From positions 1,612,001-1,676,000 of the forward strand of contig OOIN01000002.1 in NCBI GenBank assembly GCA_900323505.1: a DNA stretch of 64,000 bases, in the 5' to 3' direction. The notes beneath the pieces were generated by a model that saw nothing but the letters and a program-made list of their open reading frames with translations, did not search any database and was not told the origin of the DNA. The DNA comes from Ustilago trichophora (taxonomy: Eukaryota > Basidiomycota > Ustilaginomycetes > Ustilaginales > Ustilaginaceae). Below, piece by piece: positions 22,534-33,043 of the stretch (position 1 is its first letter; every line of letters begins with the position of its first letter). A program made the translations under genes and the position numbers.

Positions 22534-25500
22534 TCAGCCACGGCGGGCTCTGCGCTCCTTTCTCTTTTTGCCGATGACATGACCATGGGCAAAACCTTTG
22601 GGCTTATTCTTCTCAGCTTCGATCTTCCTCGCGGCCTGTGCCTCCCTTCGCTCCTGTTCAGCTTCGGCCTGTTTAGCTTCAGCGTCGTGCTCCTCTCTCT
22701 GTTTCCTCCTCTCTGCAGACTCCTTGATAGCTTTGAGTTTGTCAGCACGCTTCTTGGTCGTGACGACGTTTTCAATGGCGAATTCGATCATGAGCATTCC
22801 TCCGCGTTCCTTCTCCGCATCGGTACCGGCTTCTCCCAACTCGGCGAGTTTTGTTCGCAGACGCTGCTTGCGAGTGTTCAACTCTTCAATCTCGCTACGC
22901 AAAGTATCGGCCTCTTCGCCCATCTTCTTCTCCTCGAGAGATTTGGTCTTGGAGTGAATCTGGGTAGCAATTCGATCAACTTGCTGTTGAAGGTCGTCCA
23001 CCCACCATTCACCAAAGAGCTTAGAAACGGCTTTGTTGGCATTCGCCCATCGAATCACTTTCAGAGCTTCGTTGAAGGATTTCATCTCCAAGAAACCGTA
23101 TCCTTTCGACTTGCCCATACCAGTCAAGGCTTCCACCCTGTCATGCTGTCGAACAACTTTAGACTGAACAACAGCAGTGGGTCTCTCTCCAGGCTTGCGC
23201 TTGCGGTTCTCGACAGAGGAGCTTATGGTGCGATCGGCTTTTTCGTCAGCATCCAGGTCTTCCCTCTCTCCAGCCCGTACCTCCGAGCCGAAAGCTTTGA
23301 TGGCATGGATAGCGAGCCTCTTCAGCATTCGATCGGACACAAAGAGCGGCAGGGAGCGGACGGACAGACGTGTCTTGGAGACAAACAGGGATGGGTTGGC
23401 TCCCATCTGCGCCTTGCGGACTTGGAACGACTGAAGACGCTTTTCAACTTCGCTAGGTGCAAGCTTGGCGGCGAAATCAGAGTTGGGGAAGGGAACACCT
23501 TCACGAAGCAGCCACGTGTTGCGCTTGTCGCCCTTCTCGCGTTCTTTGCGGCCAGAGGTTTCGAGTCGAGAGGCTTCATCGCGGGCTACGGCGGGGATGA
23601 CATTGAGCACGCGACCATGCAGGTTGAGACTGGCAGTGAGCGGAGCAGCGGGATCGGCGGTGAGGACGGAGGGCATGGCAAAGGGATTCTTCTGGTTGGC
23701 GACCGAGGTAGAGGCCGAAGAGGAGCCAGAAACACCCGATTCGCGCTCGATGATTTTGGCTTGCGCCAAGGCTGCATCGGCAGAAGAGGCCTGCCAGAAG
23801 CAAACGAATCCAGTACCCTTGCTGCGGTTGGTCGTCTTGTCCATAGTGATCTTGGCGTAGCGCAAAGGGCCAAACGAACGGAAGAGGTTGCGGAGCTCTT
23901 CTTCAGTGGCTTGATATGGCAGGTTACGGACGAAGAGGGTGGTTCCTTCCTCGGGTGCGGGGAGCTTGGGCCTCTCCTCGGGCTCTGATTCGTTACCGCT
24001 GGCGGCTTCGGCGTCTTTCTCTTCTTCTGCAGCATCCTCCTCGGGCTCGGACTCGTCAGCCTTGGCCTCCCAGTCCTTCTTGCTGAGCGCCCAGTCGACA
24101 GCGACAGTTCGCTCGGGCTGAGCGTTGGCACGGACACGGTCGAGAGCGGCTTTCGCAAAACGACGACCGCGGGAACCGAGAGCAGCCTTGTAGGCAGCAC
24201 GCTCAGCAGCACCGTGCTGGATGGTCTTTCCGTTGACGGCTTCGATAGCGCGGGCGGCATCGTTACGCGAAGCCATCCAGACGAAAGCGAATCCTCGGCC
24301 TTTCTCAGCAACGGGCTTCACGTGAGCAGGTGCGGGCTTGGACGCGGCAGTGGCGGTGGTGGGGGCGCTAAGAGCTTCTGCGTCTTCCTCCTCCTCAGTC
24401 TTGACAACGATATCCTCGGTGCTAGCACCGACTGCATCCTCGGCGGTGGATTCTGAGGTGGAGTCGGCAGAGCTTTCCTCGTCTTCGGTCTTCTCCTCCT
24501 CAGCATCCTCCTCATCGCGCTCGTTTGCAGCGCTTTCGTTGTCTTCGTCTTCGTCAACAGACTGGCTTGCATCTGAGGACTCGCCATCAGACTCGCTTGC
24601 ATCTGAGGACTCGTCATCATCGTTCTCGTCGTCAACTTCGATTGCGTCTGCCTCTGTCGATGCTTCCTTCTCTTCCTTTTTGACCTCTGCTGTCTCCTCG
24701 GCGACAGCTTTGGCCTTAACCTTGGGGATAGTAATCTCGTACACAGGACCGAAGGGCAAGAAGATGGAACGCAGGTCGGCCTCGTTGACGTCAAAGGGCA
24801 AGTTGCGGATGATCAACCTGCTCGACTTGTCAATCTCGGAGAGCAGCACTGGCATGGTGCCCTTTCCGCTGTTCTTCTCGACATCCTGGCGCATCTTTTC
24901 TCTCTTTGCAAGAGTCTCTGGGCGCATGTGGGCGGCGATCTTGGCAGCATTGTCGGCACGCTTCTTTAAAATCGCACTGATCTGAACCCCCTTGAAGACG
25001 TGGGCGTGAAGCTTCTCAACGGCTGTCATGGCGTGGTTGGGGGTACGGAAGATGACGTGAGCGACATCAGTGGGGTTGGGTGAAGAGATGAAAGGGTAGA
25101 TGACGTTTTCGACGTCACCAATCTTGCGCGCTCGCTTGTAGATCTGCTTGGAGTCAGGAGTAGGTTTGCAGCCGGCAAGACCAGAGAGGATGACGGTGCG
25201 CACGGCATCGGCATCCTTCTCCTGGCTTGCGCCCTGAGATCGCGCTGGCTTTGCGCCTTCCGTGCGAGGTCGCTTGGAGGAAGAAGGCGAATCCGGGTCG
25301 GCCTTGGCAGTGGGTCTCTTGTTGCCGGTAGGATCCTTCTGGTCGGCAAAGGTGATCTGAATCTTCCTGCTACCACCATCGAGCGACTTGCCCTGAAGCT
25401 GCTCAAGGGCGGTGGTAGCGTCTTCGGGCATGGCAAAAGTAACGTAACCAACACCTTTGGACTTTTTGGTGGCCTGATCGGTAACAACAAAAGCTCGCTT

Positions 25501-25716
25501 CAAGGGACCAATCTCACTGAACATGGTCTGTAGATCAGTAGTCGTTGCGGTGTAGGGCAGTCTCGAGATGAAGAGGGTCGAGTTGGTCTTGCTCTTGTCG
25601 CTGTTGAAATTGCTGGGTTTGTCGGTAGAGGTAGTCGCGGCTGCAGCTCCGGGCTGAGAGGCAGCCACAGCCTCTGTGGCGGGTTCATCCTGCTCAAAAT
25701 ACCTTTTGGGCGGCAT
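22534..25716 (-). CDS. NOP4: nucleolar multi-RRM protein, Nop4/RBM28 type
   Basis: Single exon of 1060 residues from the ATG at 25716. RRMs: residues 47-124 (STLFISRLPY, SKGVGYVTF), a degenerate one at about 173-252, a third starting at 298 (RLIIRNLPFDVNEADLRSIF) but completed only at 472-505 (GRGFAFVWMASRNDAARA), one at 592-660 (TTLFVRNLPYQATEEELRNL, SKGTGFVCF), and a divergent last one near 750-830. The DWALSKKDWE segment after the third RRM is typical of Nop4/RBM28, which is required for 27S pre-rRNA processing and 60S assembly in the nucleolus. Between the halves of the third RRM lies an insertion of about 135 residues, mostly Glu, Asp and Ser. The C-terminus is Lys/Arg-rich with coiled-coil character. 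It is divergent from TPP2. MRD1 was considered, but RRM spacing and the DWA-K motif favour Nop4. Confidence 0.87.
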   Translation of the reverse strand: MPPKRYFEQDEPATEAVAASQPGAAAATTSTDKPSNFNSDKSKTNSTLFISRLPYTATTTDLQTMFSEIGPLKRAFVVTDQATKKSKGVGYVTFAMPEDATTALEQLQGKSLDGGSRKIQITFADQKDPTGNKRPTAKADPDSPSSSKRPRTEGAKPARSQGASQEKDADAVRTVILSGLAGCKPTPDSKQIYKRARKIGDVENVIYPFISSPNPTDVAHVIFRTPNHAMTAVEKLHAHVFKGVQISAILKKRADNAAKIAAHMRPETLAKREKMRQDVEKNSGKGTMPVLLSEIDKSSRLIIRNLPFDVNEADLRSIFLPFGPVYEITIPKVKAKAVAEETAEVKKEEKEASTEADAIEVDDENDDDESSDASESDGESSDASQSVDEDEDNESAANERDEEDAEEEKTEDEESSADSTSESTAEDAVGASTEDIVVKTEEEEDAEALSAPTTATAASKPAPAHVKPVAEKGRGFAFVWMASRNDAARAIEAVNGKTIQHGAAERAAYKAALGSRGRRFAKAALDRVRANAQPERTVAVDWALSKKDWEAKADESEPEEDAAEEEKDAEAASGNESEPEERPKLPAPEEGTTLFVRNLPYQATEEELRNLFRSFGPLRYAKITMDKTTNRSKGTGFVCFWQASSADAALAQAKIIERESGVSGSSSASTSVANQKNPFAMPSVLTADPAAPLTASLNLHGRVLNVIPAVARDEASRLETSGRKEREKGDKRNTWLLREGVPFPNSDFAAKLAPSEVEKRLQSFQVRKAQMGANPSLFVSKTRLSVRSLPLFVSDRMLKRLAIHAIKAFGSEVRAGEREDLDADEKADRTISSSVENRKRKPGERPTAVVQSKVVRQHDRVEALTGMGKSKGYGFLEMKSFNEALKVIRWANANKAVSKLFGEWWVDDLQQQVDRIATQIHSKTKSLEEKKMGEEADTLRSEIEELNTRKQRLRTKLAELGEAGTDAEKERGGMLMIEFAIENVVTTKKRADKLKAIKESAERRKQREEHDAEAKQAEAEQERREAQAARKIEAEKNKPKGFAHGHVIGKKRKERRARRG

Positions 25717-26293
25717 CTCGATATGAATGGAGATGTTGTTGATGACCAAAGGGTGTGAGGTGATGGTAGGTAGGGTCGAAGGTGTTAGAGAAAGGAAGGC
25801 TGGAAAATTTCTTGACCTCTCCACAGTTGAACAAGGGGTCCAACTGCGCCAAAATCTCAAAATTCTGGGAATTTTTTCCCTGAAAAAGGCCCACGCAACC
25901 AAGAAAAAGGCTGTGGCTGCCTGGGCTCAACCAAGAGCGATTCCCGAGATTTGGAATTTGGCAATTCACAATTCTGTGTTGGGTATAAGATGTAACAACG
26001 CTCAGAATTGTGATCGTCTCCACAGCTGTCGTGGCCTGTCAAAAAAAGCGTCCGGAAGAGGACATACCGACGCACTAAAGCTCTCTTTAGATCAACTTTG
26101 CACTTTCTTTAGTTGACTTACGCGAAGAGCAGACGCAACAAAGGTACAGTACAGTACACAACGGTCGAGCCACACTCGTACCGTCACACTCCACCCACAC
26201 ACTCTCTCCTGTATTGCGTGCATCTCTTTCCCCTTTTGCTATCATCTTAGCTTTCTTAGAGCAACGTAGCTTAGAGCAACGTAGCTTTGGGGC
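25717..26293. promoter_or_regulatory. divergent promoter region NOP4 / TPP2
   Basis: 577 bases between two divergent ATGs, holding both promoters. It contains GTACAGTACAGTAC at 26144-26157 and a perfect 15-base tandem duplication at 26255-26284, ten bases before the TPP2 ATG. No TATA box was identified. Confidence 0.5.
26255..26284 (+). repeat. 15-bp tandem duplication upstream of TPP2
   Basis: CTTAGAGCAACGTAG is repeated twice head to tail without a mismatch, ending just before the upstream TPP2 ATG at 26294. Depending on the transcription start it is either promoter DNA or 5' leader. Confidence 0.85.
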
Positions 26294-29200
26294 ATGATAC
26301 ATCTGGTAAGTCCAAGTTGTTTGAGGACTCTCTCCAACTTTGAGAATAGGAGACAACCTGGCTAACCACTCTGCTACTCCGCATTCGCTTCACTTGCAAC
26401 AGCCGCGCAGCCTTGCCCTTCCACGTCTTCTTCGTGACAAGGCTCGCACTGCAGCATCATATCGCTCCTCCATTTTGGTGGCTGCTTCTACTCCATTCCC
26501 TTTGCGTTCCTTTTCGGCCCGTAGCACGACTGGTGCTCCCACTCTCCCTTCGCACATCCGACCTTTTACATCCTCTCCACACTTCCAACGTTCGGCATCC
26601 ATCGTAGACAGTACAGCATCCGTCATGCCTTCTGCTCGTGCCGTCCCCAGCGAGCCTTTCCCGCTCGGTGGACTCCTTCCCAAGGATACTACTGAGGCGC
26701 TCAGTTTCCTCCGCAAGTACCCAGAATACGATGGTCGCAAAGTTCGTGTCGCTATTCTTGACACTGGTGTCGATCCAGCAGCCATCGGTCTCGACATGCC
26801 CGGCAAAGTCGTGGATGTAATTGACTGCACTGGTGCCGGTGATATTCCCCTCCAGCCCATCGAGCCAGTCTCTGCTGTTTCTGGTAGTGCCTCAGAACAC
26901 ATCGAGTTTAAATCTCCTTTCACCGGTAGAACCATTCGCATCTCCTCTCAAGTGACCAACCCCAAGGGCGAATGGAAGATCGGTTTCAAGAAGGCCTACG
27001 ATCTCTGGCCTGGCGAGCTCAAGAACCGTCGCTCTGCAGAGAGAAAGAAGGCTTTCCTCGTATCTCACCAGGCTCTCCTTTGCAAGGCCCAGAGTGAGCT
27101 CAACGCCCTTGATGCACCTTCAGCGTCTAAGGACTCCGCAGAGAGTTCCGACAAGAGCGCCACCACAGAGAATACTAAGCTCAAGAAGGACGAGATCAAG
27201 GCGCGCATTCAAGCTCTCAAGGACCTCGCCGCCTCCTACAAGGATGAAGGCCCTCTCATTGAAGCTATCGTTTTCCACGACGGCAACCACTGGTACGCCA
27301 TCGTCGGTGGTGGTGAAGGAAACACACATGACCCTTCCACAGGTCAGCCAGAGGACGTTCTGAAACCACTCGATTTGCAGACCCTCGATCTCACTGGATA
27401 CGACCCTATCACCGACTTCCGCATCGAGCGTGAGTTTCGCTACTTCGGTATTCAGGATCTTCTCACCTACACCGTAAACATTGAAGACAATGGTAATCTG
27501 CTCAGTCTCGTCACCCTCGCTGGCAGCCACGGTACCCACGTAGCTGGTATCGTCGGTGCTCGACACGACGACCAGCCAGAGCTCAACGGTGTCGCTCCCG
27601 GCTGCGAGATCGTCAGTCTCAAGATCGGTGATGCACGACTCGGAAGCATGGAGCAAGGTCAGGCCATGCTTCGCTCAGCACAGGCGCTCATCGACACAAA
27701 GTGCGACATCGCCAATCTGAGTTACGGTGAAGACGGTGCATTCGGTGCCGAAGACAAGGGCGCTTTCGCCAAGGCCCTCAGGGACATTGTCATTCGTCAG
27801 CGCGATATCCTATTTGTTAGCAGTGCTGGTAACAATGGTCCCGCTCTGACCACTGTCGGTCAGCCCGGTGGTACTACCTCTTCCGTTCTCAGCGTCGGTG
27901 CCTACGTCAACGCAGGTGCCATGCAGAAGGCCGAGTACGCTCTCGTCGAAAAGGGCGTCCCCGACAGCGTCACTACTTGGTGCAGTCGTGGCCCTACTGC
28001 CGACGGTGACCGCGGTGTCTCGATCTATGCTCCTGGTGCTGCTATCACTTCGATTCCTCGCTACTGCCTCCAATCCACCCAGCTTATGAACGGAACATCG
28101 ATGAGCTCGCCCAACGCCTGCGGCTCCATCGCTTTGCTTCTGTCGGGCATGAAGGCCCAGAACATCCCCATCACCCCTGCCCGAGTCTTCAACGCTGTCC
28201 GTGTCACGGGCAAGGATGTCAACGACCCTCTTGGAGTTCCCTTCATCCGAGTCGATGCTGCTTGGGACTACCTTGTGCAAAATAAGGACCGTGAAGATCA
28301 AGATGCCGAGTACCGGGTCGCCGTCACCCGAGCTGGCAAGGCGCTTGGCCGCATGGACAAGCGTGGTATCTACCTCCGTGAGAAGCACGAGACGTACAAC
28401 GTACAGCAGACCAACGTCACTGTTCGACCCACCTACAAGGCCGGCGAGACGGAGAAAACTTTTGATCTCGAGCTCAGGTGCGCCCTTGCTGCCACCCAGC
28501 CTTGGGTTCAGGTACCCGAGTTCCTTCTCCTCGGCGGCAATGGCCGCACTTTCGAGGTCCGTGTCGACCCCACTGACTTGGCTCCCGGCCTTCACCATGC
28601 CTGGATCGAGGCTTACGATACCGAGAAGCCTGGCCACAAGCTCTTTGACATTCCTGTCACTGTTGCCAAACCCGAGGTGTTCCCTTCGCCCACCGTCAAG
28701 TTTGACACGATCCGATTCGAAGCTGGTAAAATCGAAAGGCGCTTCATCACGGTGCCCGAGGGTGCTACCTGGGCTTCGCTTACTGTTTGCAGCTCCAACC
28801 ACTCGTCTGCTGGCACCTCTGCCCGCTTCTGGTTGCACTGTGTCCAGCTCGAGCCTCTGCAGCGCCTGAGCGAAGTCGAGAAGGCCTTCGTGCTTGCCCT
28901 GCAGGAGAACGAGCCGATCACGAAGAAATTCAACGTGCGCGGCGGCATGACCATGGAAGTCTGCTCCGCACAATTCTGGTCCAACAAATCTGCGTTCGAC
29001 CTAGACCTCGACATCGAGTTCCACGGTATCACTGCTTCCCTCATCCCCGCGAGCGGACGTCAGGAGCTTACCCTGATCGGCGGCCAAGGCCATGCGAAGA
29101 TCGAATGCCAGTCGACGGTTCGCATCGAGGATTTCAAGCCCAGCATCACTTTCGACACGCGCCGCACCTTCCACCGCCCCTCATCGTCGACGATCCGACC

Positions 29201-30518
29201 TCTTGCCACGCCGCGCGACCTGCAGCCCAGTGGCAAGCACATGTTCGAGCTGGTCACAACCTACAACATTTCTGCCAAGGAAGACTCCAACAAGCTCAGC
29301 TACTCGTTCCCTGCGCTTGGCAACCACCTGTACGACTCGAGCGTGCCGCTTCTCACCCAGCTCTTTGATCTCCGCAAGAAGCGCGTGCACTTTGGCGACG
29401 TCTACAAGAAGGAGATCGACCTGCCCAAGGGCGACTATGTGCTCAAGGCACAGCTGCTTAACGAGAACATGAAGGTGCTTGAATCGCTCAAGAACGTCAC
29501 TCTGATGATCGATCAGAAGCTGTCCAAGCCGGAGTCGGCCGCACTCAAGCTTTACGATAACCATGTGGACCTCCACTCCGAAGCCGCTCCTGCCAAGTAC
29601 GCCGGCGTCAAGCTGCACCCTGGGGAGCGAATCGTTCTCACCCTCGACCTGAACCTTGAAGGCGATGCTGTACCCAAGGAGGCGCAACCCGGTGATGTCC
29701 TGGTAGGCACCTTTGGCTTTGCCGCCGAAGGCAAAGGTCAGATCCGCTACATCGTCCCTCCCGCGATCAAGAACGCCGAAGAGGGCTCTGATGACGCCGC
29801 CGCTGGCGGTAAGAATGAGAACGAAATCCCCGAGCTCCTCACCGCGACAGCTAAAAAGATCAAGGAGGCCAAAGAGAAGCTCGAATTCATGGATAAGCTC
29901 ATCTCCGAATACCCTAAATTCCTCGGTATCCTCGTTGCCAAGCTCGAAGCCCTTGACGCAGATGACAAGGACGCAGCCAAGCGAAAGCAGGTCACCGATA
30001 CAGCTGACCGGATCCTCGCCCTGGTCGATGAGACAGAGGTCAAGCTGTGGATGGCCACTCAAAAGCCCTCTGCATCGGAACAGACGGATGATGAGAAGAA
30101 GCTGAACAAGCAGATGGAAGAAAAGAAGAAAGCTCTCATCCTCGCGCTCAACCGCAAATCACGAGTCCTCCTCACCGAGGCCGAGTCCTCGCCTTCCTCT
30201 TCTATCTCATCGGATCTTGAGTCAGTATGGAAGCAGTACCGCACATACTTCCCCGCTGACACGAAGGCGAAAGAGTACATTGAGCTCTATGTTCGCTGGA
30301 GCATCCTTCACAAGCGTTTCGCTTTGGCCTTCCAATCTGTACAGAAGCTCAAGAAGGAGTTGGGCGCTGGTACGGGGGAGAATGTCAAGGAATTGGAAAA
30401 GATCAAAGCGCTCGAGTTGAAGCTCGTGGGTAAGGATGGATTGGATTGGCCCCTTTGGGCAAGTCATTTGGAGAGGGCGGAGAAGTTGGCCGCTCCAATT
30501 GACTATGCTCCTTTCTAA
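26294..30518 (+). CDS. TPP2: tripeptidyl peptidase II, with possible mitochondrial presequence
   Basis: Proposed exons are 26294-26305 (12 nt, four codons) and 26403-30518, giving 1375 residues. The 97-nt intron has GTAAGT, a GCTAAC branch site and a CAACAG acceptor. The first 90 residues are rich in Arg, Ser, Ala and Leu with almost no acids, like a mitochondrial presequence. A second in-frame ATG at 26625 (codon 79) starts exactly where family similarity begins and would give a 1297-residue cytosolic form. The subtilase triad is Asp124 (AILDTGVDP), His383 (GSHGTHVAG) and Ser570 (NGTSMSSPNACG), with the oxyanion Asn in SSAGNNGPA. The insertion of about 250 residues between Asp and His and the long C-terminal region are TPPII hallmarks. 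TPPII trims tripeptides from oligopeptides made by the proteasome in a giant homo-oligomer. It is convergent with TRP4, 120 bases apart. Confidence 0.93.
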
Positions 30519-30638
30519 AGATGGTATCGTCCAGAGAAGATTTCACAGAGAAGATCACACAGAGAGATTGTAGAATGAATAAAATAAAAAAGTTGACCAT
30601 TGCGCAGCAGTTTTGCAAAAGGAAAGAGTGAGTGAGCA

Positions 30639-32135
30639 CTAGTCATCAGTACCAACGGCGGCATCCTGTCTGATCTCGGGCAAGTAGGAGTACTGATCCT
30701 GGTTCTGAATTGATTCTTCGATGCTCTTCCTGCTCTCCTTGACGGCTTCCTTCTGCTTCTTGTTGGTCGCACGCGCTTCTTCCTCAGCTTCGTGTTTGGC
30801 GATGCTAAGGTTGGATTCGTCTCTGAAGGTTTCCAGAGCTCTGAGTGCTGCGCCGGATTCGATGGATTGTCTTGCCAGTGCAGTGGCTTCTTTAAGGGTG
30901 GAAGCGTAAGATCCGACATAGAGCAGAGCTGCGGATTGGAGGAGGGTGTAATCCTTGACAGCTTGGAGGCGGACGGATTTGGGGATGGAGGGAAGGGAGC
31001 GGACGTGGACCATTGTTTCCGGTGCAAAGTTGAGGAAGTTTGTCGGGTCCAGTTGCATGTTCTGCGCCAGTGGCTCTGAGGGCAGGGAGCTAGAATCGGG
31101 GGTGGAGAACATCTTGAGTACGATTGCTGCATTCTCGTCGGCGGAATGCGATCCAACGTGCTCCAGAGGGTGAGATTGCAAGCCAAAGTCCGCTGGTTCA
31201 ATGGTAAACTCCTTGATCTCGCCTTCACTAAGTTCCCACACATCGGTCTTTCCGGCAGGACTAATCTCGTCAAGTCCTTCTTGGCCACATACGATCCAAG
31301 CTCGTTGAGTGCCGCGTTTGCGCAGGGCTTCGGCAAAGATCCGTCCAAGGTAGTAGCTGTGTACGCCAAGAATGCATCGTTCAGGCTTGGCAGGATTGAT
31401 GAGCGGGCCGAGGACGTTGAAAATGGTAGGGAAGCCGAGAGATCGACGAATGGGACCGAGAGGGGCCAGAGCGGGGTGGTAGAGCTGTGCAAAGAGGAAC
31501 GAGAACTTGCTCTTGCGCAACACCGAGGGGAGTTGCGATGCAGGAAGTGACAGCAGAGGGATACCCAACGACATCAGCAAATCTGCCGAACCAGAAGTCG
31601 AGGACGAAGCTTTTGCACCATGCTTGCAAACTCGCACGCCCTTCACGCCAGCCGCAACCATCGCTGCAGTGGTGGAAACGTTGAATGTGTCCTTTCCATC
31701 TCCACCTGTGCCGACGAGATCCAAAGTCCCGCGGTACTCGACATCCTTTGACTCCGAGGAGGAGGCAGCATACTCCTCGTTCTCGTTGTCAAGCGGGGGA
31801 ACGTAAACGTCGAGACAGCACTTCAAGAAAATGCGGGCGGCAAGGGCAAAGGTCTCTGCTTGAATGTCGAGCCTGCAGAACTTGAGACAGGTCAATGCGG
31901 AGCCAATCTGGGCATGGTTCTCTCGAGAAGAGGTAAAATTGGGATCGGCCATGTGTTCGAGGATCTGCTCAAGCTGGGCATGTGAGATAGTCGAGGTACC
32001 TGATGGGTGATTGGGTTCACCAGATTGCGAGTCGACCGAGGCGGCAAGCGACAGAGCTTTGAGTAAGGGTCGGAAGGTGTCTGCCGTATGATGCGTCGTT
32101 CCATTCGCCGCTACAGCGCTTGTTGTCGTCAACAT
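30639..32135 (-). CDS. TRP4: anthranilate phosphoribosyltransferase
   Basis: Single exon of 498 residues, longer than yeast Trp4 (about 380) because of an N-terminal extension and a hydrophilic C-terminal tail. The glycine-rich PRPP-binding loop GTGGDGKDTFNVSTT is at 142-156, followed by the KHGAKASSSTSGSADLL stretch at about 171-187, both diagnostic of the TrpD family. FPTIFNVLGPLINPAKPERCILGVH gives the central conserved block. The enzyme joins anthranilate to PRPP in tryptophan synthesis. The C-terminal 60 residues are Glu/Lys/Arg-rich and look like a helical appendage of unknown use. No other tryptophan gene is nearby, as expected in a fungus. Confidence 0.95.
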   Translation of the reverse strand: MLTTTSAVAANGTTHHTADTFRPLLKALSLAASVDSQSGEPNHPSGTSTISHAQLEQILEHMADPNFTSSRENHAQIGSALTCLKFCRLDIQAETFALAARIFLKCCLDVYVPPLDNENEEYAASSSESKDVEYRGTLDLVGTGGDGKDTFNVSTTAAMVAAGVKGVRVCKHGAKASSSTSGSADLLMSLGIPLLSLPASQLPSVLRKSKFSFLFAQLYHPALAPLGPIRRSLGFPTIFNVLGPLINPAKPERCILGVHSYYLGRIFAEALRKRGTQRAWIVCGQEGLDEISPAGKTDVWELSEGEIKEFTIEPADFGLQSHPLEHVGSHSADENAAIVLKMFSTPDSSSLPSEPLAQNMQLDPTNFLNFAPETMVHVRSLPSIPKSVRLQAVKDYTLLQSAALLYVGSYASTLKEATALARQSIESGAALRALETFRDESNLSIAKHEAEEEARATNKKQKEAVKESRKSIEESIQNQDQYSYLPEIRQDAAVGTDD

Positions 32136-33043
32136 TCTTGCTAGGCAGTGAGAAAGAGAAGAGTCAAAGACTTGGAGCAGTGATGGAAGGGAGGTTGGTG
32201 ATATACGTCAGACCGTGTACACAGCTATATGGCGGTTAGAGATGTGAGTTCGTGCGATGATGTTGAAATGAACAAGTGGGAGGTTAAATGGTTGAAGCTG
32301 ACTCGGTATCGGCGGCAAATGTCCGTGGGAAGTGATCCAAGATGATGTCGACGGTGGTGGGAAAGCAAAGAAGGCTGCCTGTAACTGAGGTTGCCGTGGG
32401 ACTGCAAAGATGCAAAGCGCTGCAACCAACAAATGAATGCCGTACGTACTATTTCAGAAGAACTGGCCAAATGGGATTTGGCTTGAATGGCCTGTGTGTG
32501 AGAGAGACTTTCTTTCCAAAATCACGTTTGGCAGAGTGCCTTGGCTGAGAGGGAGAAAAGCGCCCGCCGAGCTTTTTTGTGACTCTGACTCGCTCCACTC
32601 AATTGTGAAAAAAAGTGGGACACGGCGCACAGCACATAGCTCTCACTGGGCGGTCTTCGAAGCAATCAACAAAACGCTCGTTCTGCAAAGTTGTGAGCGG
32701 CTGACCTGCTTTCGGCGAGGCCAATTGTTCATATACAAGACCCACTTGTCGCAATGCTTAAACATGAAGCATCGCTCAGCAGGCTCCCTCAGTCGCGAGA
32801 TTGCTCCCCGTCCCGGCAGTACAGCGCATTCAGTCTCGTCTCGGACTGCTGTTCTGACAGGTGCCAGGGTGGAGCAAAAGCTTATACAACACAAAAGTCA
32901 AATATTGCTGAGTGACGCGAGAGGGTTTCAAATCTAGTATTAAGAATGTTTGGCTGTTCCTTCGAAACGCTTCTCAGCTTGCCAGACCGCATCACGGATG
33001 ACCCGGCTGTGAGAGACCGTCGAGTCGAGCTGTTTCAAGTTGT
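32136..33043. other. intergenic between TRP4 and ETFB
   Basis: 908 bases holding the TRP4 promoter and leader (next to 32135) and the ETFB 3' flank. An open frame of 166 codons at 32437-32937 looks random, with no recognisable motif. No repeat or RNA gene was seen. Confidence 0.5.

Noticed and set aside
22471..23988. 505-codon open frame on the plus strand opposite NOP4
   Set aside because: Lies wholly antisense to the coding frame of NOP4, has no domain, and its length is explained by the codon bias of the real gene.
27810..28973. 387-codon minus-strand frame opposite TPP2
   Set aside because: Antisense to the catalytic domain of TPP2; long only because of codon use on the sense strand.
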